The notes under the pieces were generated by a model. That model had not been told where the DNA came from. It searched no databases and saw nothing but the letters and a program-made list of their open reading frames with translations. Positions 28,801 to 36,978 of a DNA stretch of 64,000 nt are shown piece after piece. The position numbers and the translations under genes were made by a program. This stretch comes from Nocardia jinanensis. Lineage in GTDB: Bacteria > Actinomycetota > Actinomycetes > Mycobacteriales > Mycobacteriaceae. The stretch lies in the NCBI RefSeq assembly GCF_014645735.1, contig NZ_BMMH01000023.1, forward strand, positions 1-64,000, in the 5' to 3' direction. Within the stretch, counting starts at the first letter, position 1, and each line of letters begins with the position of its first letter.

Positions 28801-31800
28801 ATCGATGACGCCGCCGAGTTCGGCGGTGAAGAGCATCACATACTCGCCGGGCTCGTCCGCGGTGAACTGCGAACGGAAGTACAGCCCTTCGCCCAGCGGC
28901 GACAGCGGCAGTACCTCGGTCAGGCCCGGGTAGTCGGTGCGCCAGGTATCGAGCTCGGGCTGCCCGACCCGGACCAGCGGCAGATCCGACGGCGTCAGAC
29001 CGCCCGCCGCGGGATCGGTGGTGTGCCGGGCGATGGCGTTGACGGCGGCCAGCCATTCGTCGGCCAGTTCCCGGACCGCCGGCTCGTCGAGGATATCGGT
29101 GGCGTAGGAGAACGACAGGGTGATCCCGCCGTCGGGCCGGGCGGCGGCGCCGGTATCCACCACCATCTCGGCCGGCATGTCCCGGTCGAACTCGGTATCG
29201 AATCCACCCAGCTCACCTGCGGGGAGCCAGGACGCCTCGCCGGTTCCGGCGGGCGAACCGGCGAACGCCCGATCCAGGTAGTCGAATCCTATCTGCGCCA
29301 CGGTGCCGTCGAGTTCCGCGGCGATTTCCGGTGTCTGCCGGCGCAGCAGCCCGAAACCGACGCCCCGGCCGGGCACGGCGGCGAGTTGTTCTTTCACCGA
29401 ACGCAACAGCGCGGCAGTCACCGGGCCCGCGGCCAGCGCGGCGCGAGGGTCGATGGCGGCGAGATCCAGGGCCACCGGGTAGGCCGAGGTGAACGAACCG
29501 ACAGTACGGGTGAGGTCCGCCCCGGGCAGTACCGATTCCGTGCGCCCTCCGCCGTGGACCCGGATTCGGGTGGTCGCACAGTCCACGCCGCGCCGGGACC
29601 GCCAGTTGCGCACCGCCAGGGCGAGGGCGGCCAGCAGCGGTTCACCGGCGCCCGTCCGGTACAACGCGGGGACCTCGGTGAGCACGACCTCGGCGATATC
29701 CGCCGGAATCTCCACCGTGAACCCGCGCACCGAGGCACGGGTATCGGTGGTGGGATCGAGCGCGCGCGATCCGAGCAGCGGGTCCGGGGTGGCCAGTACG
29801 CCACGCCAGTGGCCGAGTTCGTTCTCGGATTGCGCCGCGGCTTCGGTCACCGCGTGCGCCCACCGGCGGAACGAGGTGGCGACAGCGGGTAGTTCGGGGC
29901 GCCGCCCCTGGATCACCTGGGACCAGGCCAGCGTCAGATCGGCGAGGATGATGCGCCAGGACGCGCTGTCCACCACATAGTGGTGCACAGCGAGCAGCAG
30001 CGCGTCACGAGTGTCCGGGCGGCGCAGCCAGGTCGCCGCGAGCATACGACCACCCAGCGGATCGAGTTGCGCCACAGTGGATTTCATGGCAGATCCGGTG
30101 ACCGCGGTGAGTTCCGCCGGTCGCGCACCCACCGGCGCCTCCACCTCCGAGACCCGCACTCCCCCCGCGACAGGTCCGGTATCGGGAACCTCGAGCCGGA
30201 ACCGCCCGTCCTCGGCCACCAGCTGAGCTCGCAACATATCGTGGCGGCTCACCACCGCACCCAGCGTGGCGGCCAGAGCGGCGCGATCGATTCCCGTCGG
30301 CAGCGCCAGCGCGACGGTCTGCGCGAAACCGGAATGCACTCCCCCGGCCAGGTACTCGGTGAGGATCGAAGTCGGCGGGACCTCGCCGATACCACCCCCG
30401 GGCAACTCCGCCGGAACTGCCGCGGCGGCAGCCCCGAACACCGCGACCTCGGCGAGCCCGGCGACGGTCCGGCACTCGAACACATCGCGCGGGGTGAACC
30501 GGATCCCCGCCGCACGAGCCCGCTCCACGAGTCGGACCGACAGTGCGGTATCACCCCCGAGGGCGACGAACGAATCGTCGGCACCGATATGGTCGAGCCC
30601 GAGTACCTCCGCGAACAACGCGGCCAGCCGGACCTCCGGCTCCCCGGACGGCGGCCGCGAACCGGCCCGCTCGAACACCGGTTCCGGCGAGATTTCGCGA
30701 TCTCCCCCGACGGGGCCCACCGCCCTGCCCCCACGCGGCAGCACATCGGACACCGGGCCGGGCGGGACCGGTGTCCGATGAAGCGCGACCGAGCGGTCCA
30801 CGGCGGGGTACCGGGTGAGTGATTCGTCGACCGCGAAGGGTCGCGTACCGGAACCACGCACCTGCACAGGCGAATCGGCGCGGCCGAGATATTCGATCTC
30901 TTCACCGCGCGATGTCCGGATCCGGCGCACCAGAACACCGGTGCGGTACATCCGGGTCCCCGGCCGGCCCGGATCCGTGCCGAAGGGTCCGGCCACGAAA
31001 CGTTGCGCCGTAAGTCCGCGCCGATCGAGGTAACCGTGCGCCAGCGCCGGCCCGGACAGATAGAGCTCTCCCGCCGTACCGGGGGGCACCGGCCGCAGCC
31101 GGGTGTCGAGTACGAAGGCTCCGACCCCGTTCAGCGCGGCACCCACGGTGATCGTCTCCCCCGGGCTCATCGTGCCGGTACCGGTCGCGATGATGGTGGT
31201 CTCGGTGGAACCGTAGGAGATGAAAACGCTGCGCCCGTGCGCCCAGCGGCGGACCAGTTCCGGGTCGAATTCGGCGGCGATCGCCGCGACGCCCTCCAGA
31301 TCGGTGAGTCCCACCGGGTCCACGGATTCCAGCGCGGCCGGGGTGGTGATCATATGGGTCACTCGCTCCCGGGCCAGTAGCTCGGCGACGCCGTGCCCGC
31401 CGAGCGCGCCCGCGGGGACTATCACCAGGGTCGCGCCGGTGGTGAAGGTCAGCAGCAGTTCCAGAACCGAGATATCGGAGTCCGGGGAACACATATGAGT
31501 CACCCGGGAATCGCTGGTGATCCCGTAGAGGTCGGTGGCCGCGGCGACCACCGGGGCCAGCCCGCTGTGGGCGACCACCACGCCCACCGGCTCACCGGCC
31601 GAGCACGAGGTGTGAACGATATAGGCGGGGTGACGCTCGTCGAGCATCCGGACCCGGTCGGCGTAGGAGATCGGATGCCGCGGCCGTCGCGCGATCCGGG
31701 CGGACTGCACGGGGTCGTCCAATTCCATCCAGTACAGGGACCGCCCGAGCGCGGACCGGTGCTTCGAGGTGGTCAGGCCGAGCGTGGCAGCGGAATCGGC

Positions 31801-32157
31801 GGCGATGCGGTCGATCCGGTCGGCGGGGAGTGCGGGGTCGATAGGCACATGGGCGGCGCCGGTTTTCGCGATTGCCCACACCGCCAGCACCGATTCCGGG
31901 CTGCGCGCGAGCCCGATCGCCACCACATCGCCCGGTCCGATTCCGCGTTCGATCAGTTCACGCGCGAGCTGGGAGGATGCTTCGTCGAGCTCCTGGTAGG
32001 TCATTTCCCGCTGGTCGCCGGGCCGGCCCGTCGGGTTGTAGCGGATCGCCACCTCGGCGGCCGCGGATTCGACCGCGGATGTCAGCAGCTGTGCGAACAG
32101 CGGACTGCCCGAACGGCGCCGTCGGGTGACACTGAAAGGACGGCGGGCAGTTTGCAT
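22873..32157 (-). CDS. non-ribosomal peptide synthetase with one intact module
   Basis: A 3,094-residue NRPS. Order: A1 (15-440, ATP-loop degenerate: VHTSCSAGEPVG), carrier PCP1 (505-550) with LGGDT instead of LGGDS, epimerisation domain (575-1010, VHHYVVDSASW), condensation C2 (1080-1500, AAHHLLFDSWS, the form found after an E domain), an extra C-terminal condensation lobe (1530-1735), a fully canonical A2 (1740-2257, YTSGSTGVPKG through PNGKLDR), canonical PCP2 (LGGNSL, about 2297), C3 (2358-2780, VVHNIAADE, second His lost), and an A domain fragment (2830-3094) without ATP motif or C-terminal half. By eye the A2 specificity code is D-F-W-G-V-G-M-V-H-K, close to the threonine code D-F-W-N-V-G-M-V-H-K. 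Start ATG 32157 follows GAGAGGTG. A LuxR-type gene lies upstream on the same strand. No MbtH or thioesterase is in the window. Confidence 0.92.
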   Translation of the reverse strand: MQTARRPFSVTRRRRSGSPLFAQLLTSAVESAAAEVAIRYNPTGRPGDQREMTYQELDEASSQLARELIERGIGPGDVVAIGLARSPESVLAVWAIAKTGAAHVPIDPALPADRIDRIAADSAATLGLTTSKHRSALGRSLYWMELDDPVQSARIARRPRHPISYADRVRMLDERHPAYIVHTSCSAGEPVGVVVAHSGLAPVVAAATDLYGITSDSRVTHMCSPDSDISVLELLLTFTTGATLVIVPAGALGGHGVAELLARERVTHMITTPAALESVDPVGLTDLEGVAAIAAEFDPELVRRWAHGRSVFISYGSTETTIIATGTGTMSPGETITVGAALNGVGAFVLDTRLRPVPPGTAGELYLSGPALAHGYLDRRGLTAQRFVAGPFGTDPGRPGTRMYRTGVLVRRIRTSRGEEIEYLGRADSPVQVRGSGTRPFAVDESLTRYPAVDRSVALHRTPVPPGPVSDVLPRGGRAVGPVGGDREISPEPVFERAGSRPPSGEPEVRLAALFAEVLGLDHIGADDSFVALGGDTALSVRLVERARAAGIRFTPRDVFECRTVAGLAEVAVFGAAAAAVPAELPGGGIGEVPPTSILTEYLAGGVHSGFAQTVALALPTGIDRAALAATLGAVVSRHDMLRAQLVAEDGRFRLEVPDTGPVAGGVRVSEVEAPVGARPAELTAVTGSAMKSTVAQLDPLGGRMLAATWLRRPDTRDALLLAVHHYVVDSASWRIILADLTLAWSQVIQGRRPELPAVATSFRRWAHAVTEAAAQSENELGHWRGVLATPDPLLGSRALDPTTDTRASVRGFTVEIPADIAEVVLTEVPALYRTGAGEPLLAALALAVRNWRSRRGVDCATTRIRVHGGGRTESVLPGADLTRTVGSFTSAYPVALDLAAIDPRAALAAGPVTAALLRSVKEQLAAVPGRGVGFGLLRRQTPEIAAELDGTVAQIGFDYLDRAFAGSPAGTGEASWLPAGELGGFDTEFDRDMPAEMVVDTGAAARPDGGITLSFSYATDILDEPAVRELADEWLAAVNAIARHTTDPAAGGLTPSDLPLVRVGQPELDTWRTDYPGLTEVLPLSPLGEGLYFRSQFTADEPGEYVMLFTAELGGVIDPDRLHLAAQSLLDRHPVLRTAFVTASDGSPVQLVIEAVEVPWRVVADVGDYEIPELLETERLTLFPLDTAPLLRITLYRTVSGRTHLVLAAHHLLFDSWSLPILMRDLLTGYARHGDLSALPPAPAYRDYLHRVSQGDSADSRARWSEVLLGARPTELALVLAPPEQPETGIGEVELALGETEAAAMAAYAAATGVTADTVVQALWAVLLAGLTGAEDVVFGAVVPGRPSGLNGAGEMTGLLANTIPVRVRFEAEWTVRDLLTRLRSEQDALVEHHYLGLADLAPGAAGLFDTLVIYQDRPVGAEVLRAAAGGVDGLEVVDLISRTFSHYPVTLAVESADRLVLRLWYRRDLVAEPAARALSVLLHALVGQLLAVPWAPASSAPSKGWWQGSVQPGGYSELPADRPRPATASGRVGQVSRELSLDMLDSLNHIAAQQNVTSFTVVQTALAILLARLSGNRDIAVGAFSTHESAPGLSVLRTGIDPALCFGALLATARAAGGMAPTGRGDEQLGHLIGTVRTAAGRPPFRVLLASGDAPAKLPDTLDLRVNLIDTGVDARLTFTYARDLFDAPTIGDHADRLLRVLHAVVADPGLVVGDIDLLAPGERDLVLREWNSGGVRVPAVTLVDLIEAQARLRPRAPAVRSGGTTLSFEELLRRSYRVARALIAAGAGPESLVAVAIPRTAELPVALLGVLLSGAGYLPIDTTHPRQRLEFVLADARPVAVLTTGSEQNAVPVVNVPVVLLEDTAHNFAEPVTDAERRGRLRPDNLAYVLYTSGSTGVPKGVGAAHRNVVELFANTQLLFEFDDADVWTLFHSFTFDFSVWELWCALASGGSVVVVGHPATRSPESLRELLIREQVTVLGLTPSAFYELAEADRVAVPDGADALALRYVVFGGEALDLRRLGHWYERHGGATADSPWLVNMYGITETTVHASFLALDEQLVDSPASVIGRAIPGLDAFVLDERLHPAPVGVPGEIYVAGAQLTRGYPACPGLTATRFVADPFGPPGSRMYRSGDIGRWAGFGGRASLEYAGRGDTQVQVRGLRIELGEIEAALLRCPGVGGAVALVRSDGVTGDRLLGYVVPAADPDVAPEPERLRAQVAEFLTGYMVPDTVVVLDALPLTPNGKLDRLALPDPAGAGEVPYTAPTGRVAKVVAEVFADLLGAERVGADHDFFALGGNSLLAVRAVARINAALAAEITVRTMFDAPAVAALAARVVPGVPAEVERPALVRADRPERIPLSPAQYRMWLRHRTDPDSAVDNVVLTIGLTGALDISALRYALFDVLERHEPLRTRYPADPDGMPYQESLPVAQALRGGLESVTTGDVPGRIGEMLSAGFDIVAQAPIRGLLLTTDTDEHVLALVVHNIAADEASLAPLTRDLMIAYRARVGGESPRWSPLSVQYSDYAIWQRAVVGAETDENSVAATQSAYWRDRLRDLPGEPGLPLDRPRPARPSMRGDTTGFAVSGEVHEALDRLARDRGATLFMVLHAAVSVLLHQVTGADDIAVGTPVARRAERALDELVGMFADTITLRTRIEPSLSFAELLDRAREIDLDAFANADIPFEQVVQIAAPDRAVAHDALFGVVLTVRNTEQATLNLPGLTVRAPYPGALAAKSDLRIDIDPRRDADDAPGDLRITLTFATDLFDEPTVRLFGRRLARILTAVAADPRLPVGGLDIPEIAVRERGAVPTDRVAPAATAGTALTQSLSASVEDDPDGPAVVWGEAAVTYQDLDARSSRLARVLIARGYGPGTGVVSALDRGVDAVVAVWAVLKAGATLVPADALDVAAAADLVVEAGLIVGPAPDAPPVKWLLLDDPVVAGEVAAESPRPVTYADRARPLRGSDLAVVDGTGSLVSYDQLAAAVTRVHSATDLTYEARTYRAGRGDSPAGLLETVAAGAAGASMVLIPEAEPDATPAGEWVTHLWSDSVSLDALDPDALEDLLALVLDEHGQPGAAWAGIGTVLDLPTLLG

Positions 32158-32364
32158 TCGGGTGGGTTCACCTCTCGCATCGAGCCGGGACCCGGCCTTC
32201 TGCGTGCCCTATGGGGGCGGAAGGGCATATCGATCGGGCCGGCGCGGTGTGGCCATCATATTCGGGAGTGCCCCGGACCGCCGCCCGGGCAGCGAGCCCG
32301 GCCGGTACCGCCCACACCTCCTGCGGAACTGCCACCGGATCGGGTCCGGGTTACCCCCGGCGAA

Positions 32365-32392
32365 CCGGCGCGGGCGTCGCCACCCGCGCCGG
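32365..32392 (-). terminator. terminator after the LuxR-type gene
   Basis: CCGGCGCGGG (32365-32374) and CCCGCGCCGG (32383-32392) form a perfect 10-bp stem with an 8-base loop, 15 bases past the stop at 32407. It separates the regulator from the NRPS gene starting at 32157. There is no T-tract, as is common in high-GC actinobacteria. Confidence 0.55.
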
Positions 32393-32406
32393 GCGCGCGC
32401 ACCACT

Positions 32407-33483
32407 TCACAGCCAGCCGCGACGGATCGCCTGCACACCGGCCTGGAACCGGGTACTGGCCCCGAGCCGCTCCAGCAGCCGAGCCGTACGCCGGACCACG
32501 GTGCGCCGCGACATGCCCAGCCGGCGGGCGATCGTATCGTCGGTCGCCCCCATTCCCATCATGGTGAGGATCGCGCGGTCGCGTTCGTCGAGTTCGTCGG
32601 CTTCCGGCTGCACCGAAATCGGCGCGGACAGCGTCCACAACACATCGAAACTGCGGATCAACATATCCAGCAGCGGCGACCCGTTGATCCGCAGCGCCAT
32701 CGGATCGGGACGACGTTCGTCGGTATGCAGCACCAGGCTGGCACGTTCGTTGTCGGCGATGATGAGTTTGAACGGCGGATCGGGCAGCGTTCGCGCCTGC
32801 GCACCACGGGCGTTGGTGGCCAAGGTGTGGCGCAGACGGTCGGCGTCCTGGTAGATCGTGTCCTGGTAGAGGATCCGATATCGCACGCCCTCGGCCATCC
32901 GGGCCTGTTTGAGCTCGGAGATGCGGCTGTCGCGTTCTGGGTCGCTCAGGTGTGGGCTGCGCTCGACCATTTTCACCGAGCCGTCGGCGTTCGCGTGCAG
33001 CGATTCGAAATCGGCGAGCAGTTCGGCGCGTTCGAACACCGGGGAGATCAGGCCGTTCCAGCCCTGCGAGCGCCGTACGGAACGGAAGGTCTCGCTGAGC
33101 CGCGCCGCGGCCGCGTGCATGGTGCTGATCTCCTGGCGCCGACGCCGTGCCTCGGCTTCGGACAGCGATTCGGGTGCGTGCGCGTCCCAGCGCGGGGTGC
33201 CGTCCGGGTCGGTGAGCCGGATGACGGCACGCAATCCGCACAGTTCGTCGAGCGCGTTCTCGACCTCGGTCTCGGACAGGCCGGTGTGCCGCGCGATATC
33301 GGCGAGACCCGAACGCGGTCGATGCACCAGAGCCGCGTAGACGCGACCGTGGATCGACTCGGGTTCGAAGATATCGGCCAATTCGGTCACCCCGGACGCC
33401 CGCAGTTCTCCCTGCAACCCAGCAGGGGTGGCAAGGATCGGACGGTCGATCGATTCTGTCGATCTCAGTGCGAGGGTCCCCAC
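32407..33483 (-). CDS. LuxR-type transcriptional regulator with N-terminal winged helix
   Basis: A protein of up to 358 residues. The N-terminal third has a winged-helix-like segment (LADIARHTGLSETEVENALD, about residues 59-78) as in TrmB-like regulators. The middle is a PLD/sensor-like region. The C-terminus is a LuxR-type HTH (DERDRAILTMMGMGATDDTI and MSRRTVVRRTARLLERLG, about 295-345). GTG 33483 overlaps the end of the M23 peptidase gene by 19 bases and has no clear ribosome site; GTG 33390 is an alternative that keeps the winged helix. It lies 249 bases upstream of the NRPS gene on the same strand, so control of the NRPS genes is a reasonable inference. Confidence 0.8.
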   Translation of the reverse strand: MGTLALRSTESIDRPILATPAGLQGELRASGVTELADIFEPESIHGRVYAALVHRPRSGLADIARHTGLSETEVENALDELCGLRAVIRLTDPDGTPRWDAHAPESLSEAEARRRRQEISTMHAAAARLSETFRSVRRSQGWNGLISPVFERAELLADFESLHANADGSVKMVERSPHLSDPERDSRISELKQARMAEGVRYRILYQDTIYQDADRLRHTLATNARGAQARTLPDPPFKLIIADNERASLVLHTDERRPDPMALRINGSPLLDMLIRSFDVLWTLSAPISVQPEADELDERDRAILTMMGMGATDDTIARRLGMSRRTVVRRTARLLERLGASTRFQAGVQAIRRGWL

Positions 33484-34334
33484 TCCAGTGGCACCCCCTT
33501 GGACACCATCCAGGTCATCGGATCGATTTTGTTGCCACCCTGATCCCAGATTTCCAGATGCAGGTGGGGACCCGTGGATTGACCACGGTTGCCCACGGTG
33601 GCGATCACATCACCCGCGTTCACCCGTTGTCCTTCGCTGACGTAGATATCGTTGACGTGCCCGTAGACGCCGGTGGTGCCGTCGTCGTGCAGCACCCGGA
33701 CCCACATTCCGAATCCGGAGGCGGGACCGGCCTCGATCACCGTGCCGGAGGCGACGGATTTGATCGGCGCGCCGAGTGTATCGGCGAAGTCGATACCGTA
33801 GTGCATGGCGCCCCATCGGCTGCCATAGGTGGAGCTCACGACACCGGCCACCGGCCGGACCGCGGCCGCCGGGGCGAACTGCTGATGCAGTTGTTCGAGA
33901 GTCTGCTCGGCCTGGGTCAGTGGGGCGGCGACCTCGGGCGGCAGATTCTGGAGACCGAACGGCGCGGCGACGGGCGCCGGCGCGGCGATCGGCGCGGCCT
34001 GCACCGGGGCGGGCCGCGGATCGGCGATCGGCGCGGCCTGCGCCATCCGCTCGGCGACCGTGGCCACCGCACCGGAAACAGGAGCGACCGGCTCGGCCTT
34101 CACCGCTTCGTCGTTTCCGTTGCCGGGCAGCAGTGGTGCGGCGTAGGCGATGGCGGGGGCGATCTGGGAGGCGGTACCGATCAGCGCGCCGGCCGCGACG
34201 GCGGCTCCGGCGGCGGCGCGGACCTTTTCGGCCGCGGTGGCTTCTGCGCGATGGCGCCGGGGGCGGACCTGCACCTCGTCACCGATCAGGCTCATAACGG
34301 TGATGGAGCTGGGGCCTAATCGATGGTGCGCCAA
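33465..34334 (-). CDS. M23 family metallopeptidase, exported
   Basis: A 289-residue peptidoglycan endopeptidase of the LytM/M23 family. The zinc-ligand motifs are HYGIDFAD (about residue 180) and HLHLEIW (about 265). An N-terminal hydrophobic segment (about 42-68) acts as signal or membrane anchor after a basic stretch. It is followed by an Ala/Pro-rich spacer and a short coiled region (LTQAEQTLEQLHQQF). TTG 34334 is preferred because GAGGA lies 9 bases upstream; ATG 34295 lacks a ribosome site. It probably remodels the cell wall during growth. Downstream it overlaps the regulator gene. Confidence 0.9.
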   Translation of the reverse strand: MAHHRLGPSSITVMSLIGDEVQVRPRRHRAEATAAEKVRAAAGAAVAAGALIGTASQIAPAIAYAAPLLPGNGNDEAVKAEPVAPVSGAVATVAERMAQAAPIADPRPAPVQAAPIAAPAPVAAPFGLQNLPPEVAAPLTQAEQTLEQLHQQFAPAAAVRPVAGVVSSTYGSRWGAMHYGIDFADTLGAPIKSVASGTVIEAGPASGFGMWVRVLHDDGTTGVYGHVNDIYVSEGQRVNAGDVIATVGNRGQSTGPHLHLEIWDQGGNKIDPMTWMVSKGVPLEWGPSH

Positions 34335-34404
34335 AGGTCCGTCCTCGCTATCCGATCATCAGGTTCACGAACGCCGCACGCGGATCCAGCTACTCGAGCC
34401 GGGT

Positions 34405-34417
34405 AAACGTAACGTTT
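34405..34417. promoter_or_regulatory. 13-bp palindrome upstream of the M23 peptidase
   Basis: AAACGTAACGTTT is a perfect palindrome 71-83 bases upstream of the TTG start and contains GTAACG, a half-site resembling those reported for the MtrA regulator of cell-wall peptidases. The rest of the 34335-34825 divergent gap holds no convincing gene. A c-di-AMP riboswitch, which often precedes such peptidases in actinobacteria, was not recognisable. TTGACA at 34732-34737 may be a -35 for the rightward gene. Confidence 0.3.
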
Positions 34418-34825
34418 CGGCATCCGTTGTGACGGTAACTCTACCGGCCCGTGACCATATCGCAACCTTTTCGGTAAATGCCCAGTTCAAACGGGTAATA
34501 CAGTTCGCCGGCCAGGTTGTGAACACTGCCTTTTTCGTAATATTCACGAGCCGCCCGAGTGAACCGCGCATCACCGGGACACGCCCCGGCAACCTCGCAC
34601 CACAGCGACAGGACGGCAGCGAGAGCAGTTGCTCCGCCCCCGGCCATCGCTCCCCCCGATCACCGGAGCAATGGGCCCGCTATTCCGAAACCTTCGCGCT
34701 TCGAACGGCTTTCACGGCCAATCCACTGCTATTGACAACCAATTTCGATTAGACTCGGCCCGGCAGATCTGCACGCGGGTTTCCGCACCATCAGCCGAAG
34801 ACGAAGTTGACCTCAGGAGGTCGCC

Positions 34826-35218
34826 GTGTCCTTAGATGTCCCCACCGCTCTGCTGGAACGTGCCGAACGCGGTGATGTCACCGACGCAGAATTCGTCGAA
34901 TGTGTCCGTACCTCGCTGCCCTACGCCTGGGAGGTCGTGAGCCGGGTCGCGAGCGAACTGGGTTCCGGCACCGCTGAATTCGCCGACAACGAGGAGGCCC
35001 CGCCCGACGAGACGGCGCGCGGTCAGCTGCTGCGCGCCTTGGCCTCGGATGCCATCCGGGGCGGTCTGGAACGGCATTTCAGCGTGAAACTGGCCTTCCA
35101 GAACTGCCACCGGGTGGCGGCGTTCCCGCTGTCGTCGGTCGGCGGCGAGACCTACAGCCGGTTCATCAGCCCCCGAAACCAGTTGCTCAACCAGAGCCCG
35201 GAACTGCGCAACTGCTGA
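34826..35218 (+). CDS. SCO5389 family protein
   Basis: A 130-residue conserved actinobacterial protein of unknown function, recognised from its family-wide segments LPYAWEVVSR, DETARGQLLRALASDAIR, LAFQNCHRVAAFP and the C-terminus QLLNQSPELRNC. It is soluble, with no signal peptide or membrane segment. The start is GTG 34826, set by the strong AGGAGG at 34815-34820. Single gene ending at a perfect bidirectional terminator. Confidence 0.9.
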   Translation: MSLDVPTALLERAERGDVTDAEFVECVRTSLPYAWEVVSRVASELGSGTAEFADNEEAPPDETARGQLLRALASDAIRGGLERHFSVKLAFQNCHRVAAFPLSSVGGETYSRFISPRNQLLNQSPELRNC

Positions 35219-35223
35219 TCGGT

Positions 35224-35256
35224 GCGATCCCCGGCGCGATACGCGCCGGGGATCGC
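35224..35256. terminator. bidirectional terminator, perfect 15-bp stem
   Basis: GCGATCCCCGGCGCG (35224-35238) pairs perfectly with 35242-35256 around a 3-base loop. It fills the 51-bp gap between the SCO5389-family gene and the convergent acyl-CoA ligase gene, so it should stop transcription from both sides. Confidence 0.85.
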
Positions 35257-35269
35257 CCGCCGGCGGATA

Positions 35270-36907
35270 TCAGCCGACGACCGTCACATCCAGTTCACCG
35301 TCCGCGTGCTGCGCCCGCAGACGCTTCTTGTCGAACTTGCCGACACTGGTCTTGGGCACCTCCGCGATGAAGGTCCAGTATTCGGGCAGTTGCCATTTCG
35401 CGAAGCGGTCCGCGAGGAATTCCCGCAGTTCCTCCGGTGCCACCGTCGCGCCCTCGGCCACTACGATCGCCACCAGCGGGCGTTCGTCCCATTTCTCGTC
35501 CGGGATACCGATCACGGCGGCCTCGGCCACGGCCGGATGCCCCATCACCGCGTTCTCCAGGTCCACCGAGGAGATCCATTCGCCGCCGGACTTGATCACA
35601 TCCTTGGACCGATCCACCAGGGTCAGATAACCGTCCGGGCTGATCTTGCCCACATCCCCGGTACGCAGCCAGCCGTCGTCGAACTTGCTCGGGTCCACCT
35701 CCGCACCGTCGGGCGAATAGTAGGAGCCGGTGATCCACGGCCCCCGGACCTCGACCTCACCCAGCGAATTACCGTCGTTGGGCACCACTTTGCCGTCGTC
35801 ACCGACCAGACGGGCCCGGACCCCGGCCGGGAACCGTCCCTGCGTCACGCGGTAGGCCCAGGCCGCCTCGCCGGTGACTCCCTGCGGCGGCTGCGCCACG
35901 CTGCCCAGCGGGGAGGTCTCGGTCATCCCCCAGGCGTGGATCACCTGCACACCGTGCTTCTCGTCGAAGGCCTTCATCATCGCCGGCGGCGCGGCCGCAC
36001 CGCCCACGACCACCGAACGCAGATGAGTGATGTCCTGTGGACTGGCGTTCAGGGCGGCCAGCACCCCGCCCCATATCGTCGGTACCGCCGCCGCGAACGT
36101 GGGCTTCACCGCGGCCATTATCTCCAGCAGGGGCACCGGCTGCAGGAACCGGTCCGGCATGAGCATATTCGCGCCGGACAGCAGCGCCGCGTACGGCAGA
36201 CCCCAGGCGTTGGCGTGGAACAGCGGGACGATGGCGAGCATGGTGTCGTCGTTGGTGATCCCCATCGACGAAGGGGTGGTGGCCTGCATGGCGTGCAGCC
36301 AGTTGGACCGGTGGGAGTAGACGACACCCTTCGGATCACCGGTGGTGCCGGAGGTGTAGCACATCGAAGACGCCGTGCGCTCGTCGAGCACCGGGAAGTC
36401 GTATTCGGCAGGGTATTTCGCCAGCAGCTCGGCATAGTCGTGCACGGTCACGCCCTCGGGAGCGGACAGTGCCGCGACGTCACCGTTGACCACGATCACG
36501 TGCCGGACCGTTTTCAGATGCGGCAGATACTGAGCGAACATCGGCAGCAGGCTGCCGTCCACCAGCACCACCTGATCCTCGGCATGGTCGGCCACGAAGA
36601 TCAGCTGCTCGGCCGACAGCCGGATGTTCAACGCGTGCAGCACCGCCCCCATGGCCGGAATCGCGATATAGGCCAGGAAATGCTCGTTGTTGTTCCACAT
36701 GAAGGTGCCGACCCGGTCGCCCTCTGCGATCCCGAGGTCGGTCAGCGCGTTGGCCAGCCGCGCGGAATCCGCGCCGACCTCGCGATAGGTCATGGTGCGT
36801 ACCCCGTCCCCGGTCCAGGTGGACACCGTGGAATCACCGACGAAGGTGGACGCGTAGCGCAGCAGCGTGGCCAAGGACAGCTGGTCGTCCATCATGGTGC
36901 TCAACAT
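35270..36907 (-). CDS. acyl-CoA ligase (AMP-binding, FadD/AlkK-like)
   Basis: A 545-residue adenylate-forming ligase that activates medium- or long-chain fatty acids to acyl-CoA through an acyl-adenylate. Motifs: CYTSGTTGDPKGVVYSH (about residues 170-186), GMTETSPLG (about 317), GWLRTGDVGKI (about 415), the hinge DRSKDVIKSGGEWIS (about 433-447), and the catalytic lysine near the end in PKTSVGKFDKK. No signal peptide. Start ATG 36907 has AGGGG 9 bases upstream. Single gene; two overlapping palindromes 51-71 bases upstream may bind a regulator. Confidence 0.92.
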   Translation of the reverse strand: MLSTMMDDQLSLATLLRYASTFVGDSTVSTWTGDGVRTMTYREVGADSARLANALTDLGIAEGDRVGTFMWNNNEHFLAYIAIPAMGAVLHALNIRLSAEQLIFVADHAEDQVVLVDGSLLPMFAQYLPHLKTVRHVIVVNGDVAALSAPEGVTVHDYAELLAKYPAEYDFPVLDERTASSMCYTSGTTGDPKGVVYSHRSNWLHAMQATTPSSMGITNDDTMLAIVPLFHANAWGLPYAALLSGANMLMPDRFLQPVPLLEIMAAVKPTFAAAVPTIWGGVLAALNASPQDITHLRSVVVGGAAAPPAMMKAFDEKHGVQVIHAWGMTETSPLGSVAQPPQGVTGEAAWAYRVTQGRFPAGVRARLVGDDGKVVPNDGNSLGEVEVRGPWITGSYYSPDGAEVDPSKFDDGWLRTGDVGKISPDGYLTLVDRSKDVIKSGGEWISSVDLENAVMGHPAVAEAAVIGIPDEKWDERPLVAIVVAEGATVAPEELREFLADRFAKWQLPEYWTFIAEVPKTSVGKFDKKRLRAQHADGELDVTVVG

Positions 36908-36957
36908 CGGAAATACCCCTAACTCATCTGGCGGCGGGACGGTCGTGCCGTGGCCGG

Positions 36958-36978
36958 TCACACCCTGTGAGACACAGG
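36958..36978. promoter_or_regulatory. nested palindromes in the acyl-CoA ligase promoter region
   Basis: TCACACCCTGTGA (36958-36970) and CCTGTGAGACACAGG (36964-36978) are both perfect odd-centred inverted repeats sharing the TGTGA half-site. They lie 51-71 bases upstream of the ligase start. The spacing differs from the CRP consensus TGTGA-N6-TCACA. The bound factor is unknown. Confidence 0.35.

Noticed and set aside
13459..32157. Siderophore or nocobactin assignment for the NRPS pair
   Set aside because: No salicylate or hydroxamate genes, no MbtH, no thioesterase, and one carrier at most is functional.
34441..34647. 68-residue minus-strand frame in the M23 upstream gap
   Set aside because: No ribosome site, mixed codon bias and no homology that I recognise; more likely leader or spacer DNA.
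34335..34825. c-di-AMP (ydaO-type) riboswitch before the M23 peptidase
   Set aside because: Such switches often precede actinobacterial wall peptidases, but I could not find the conserved core or pairing here.
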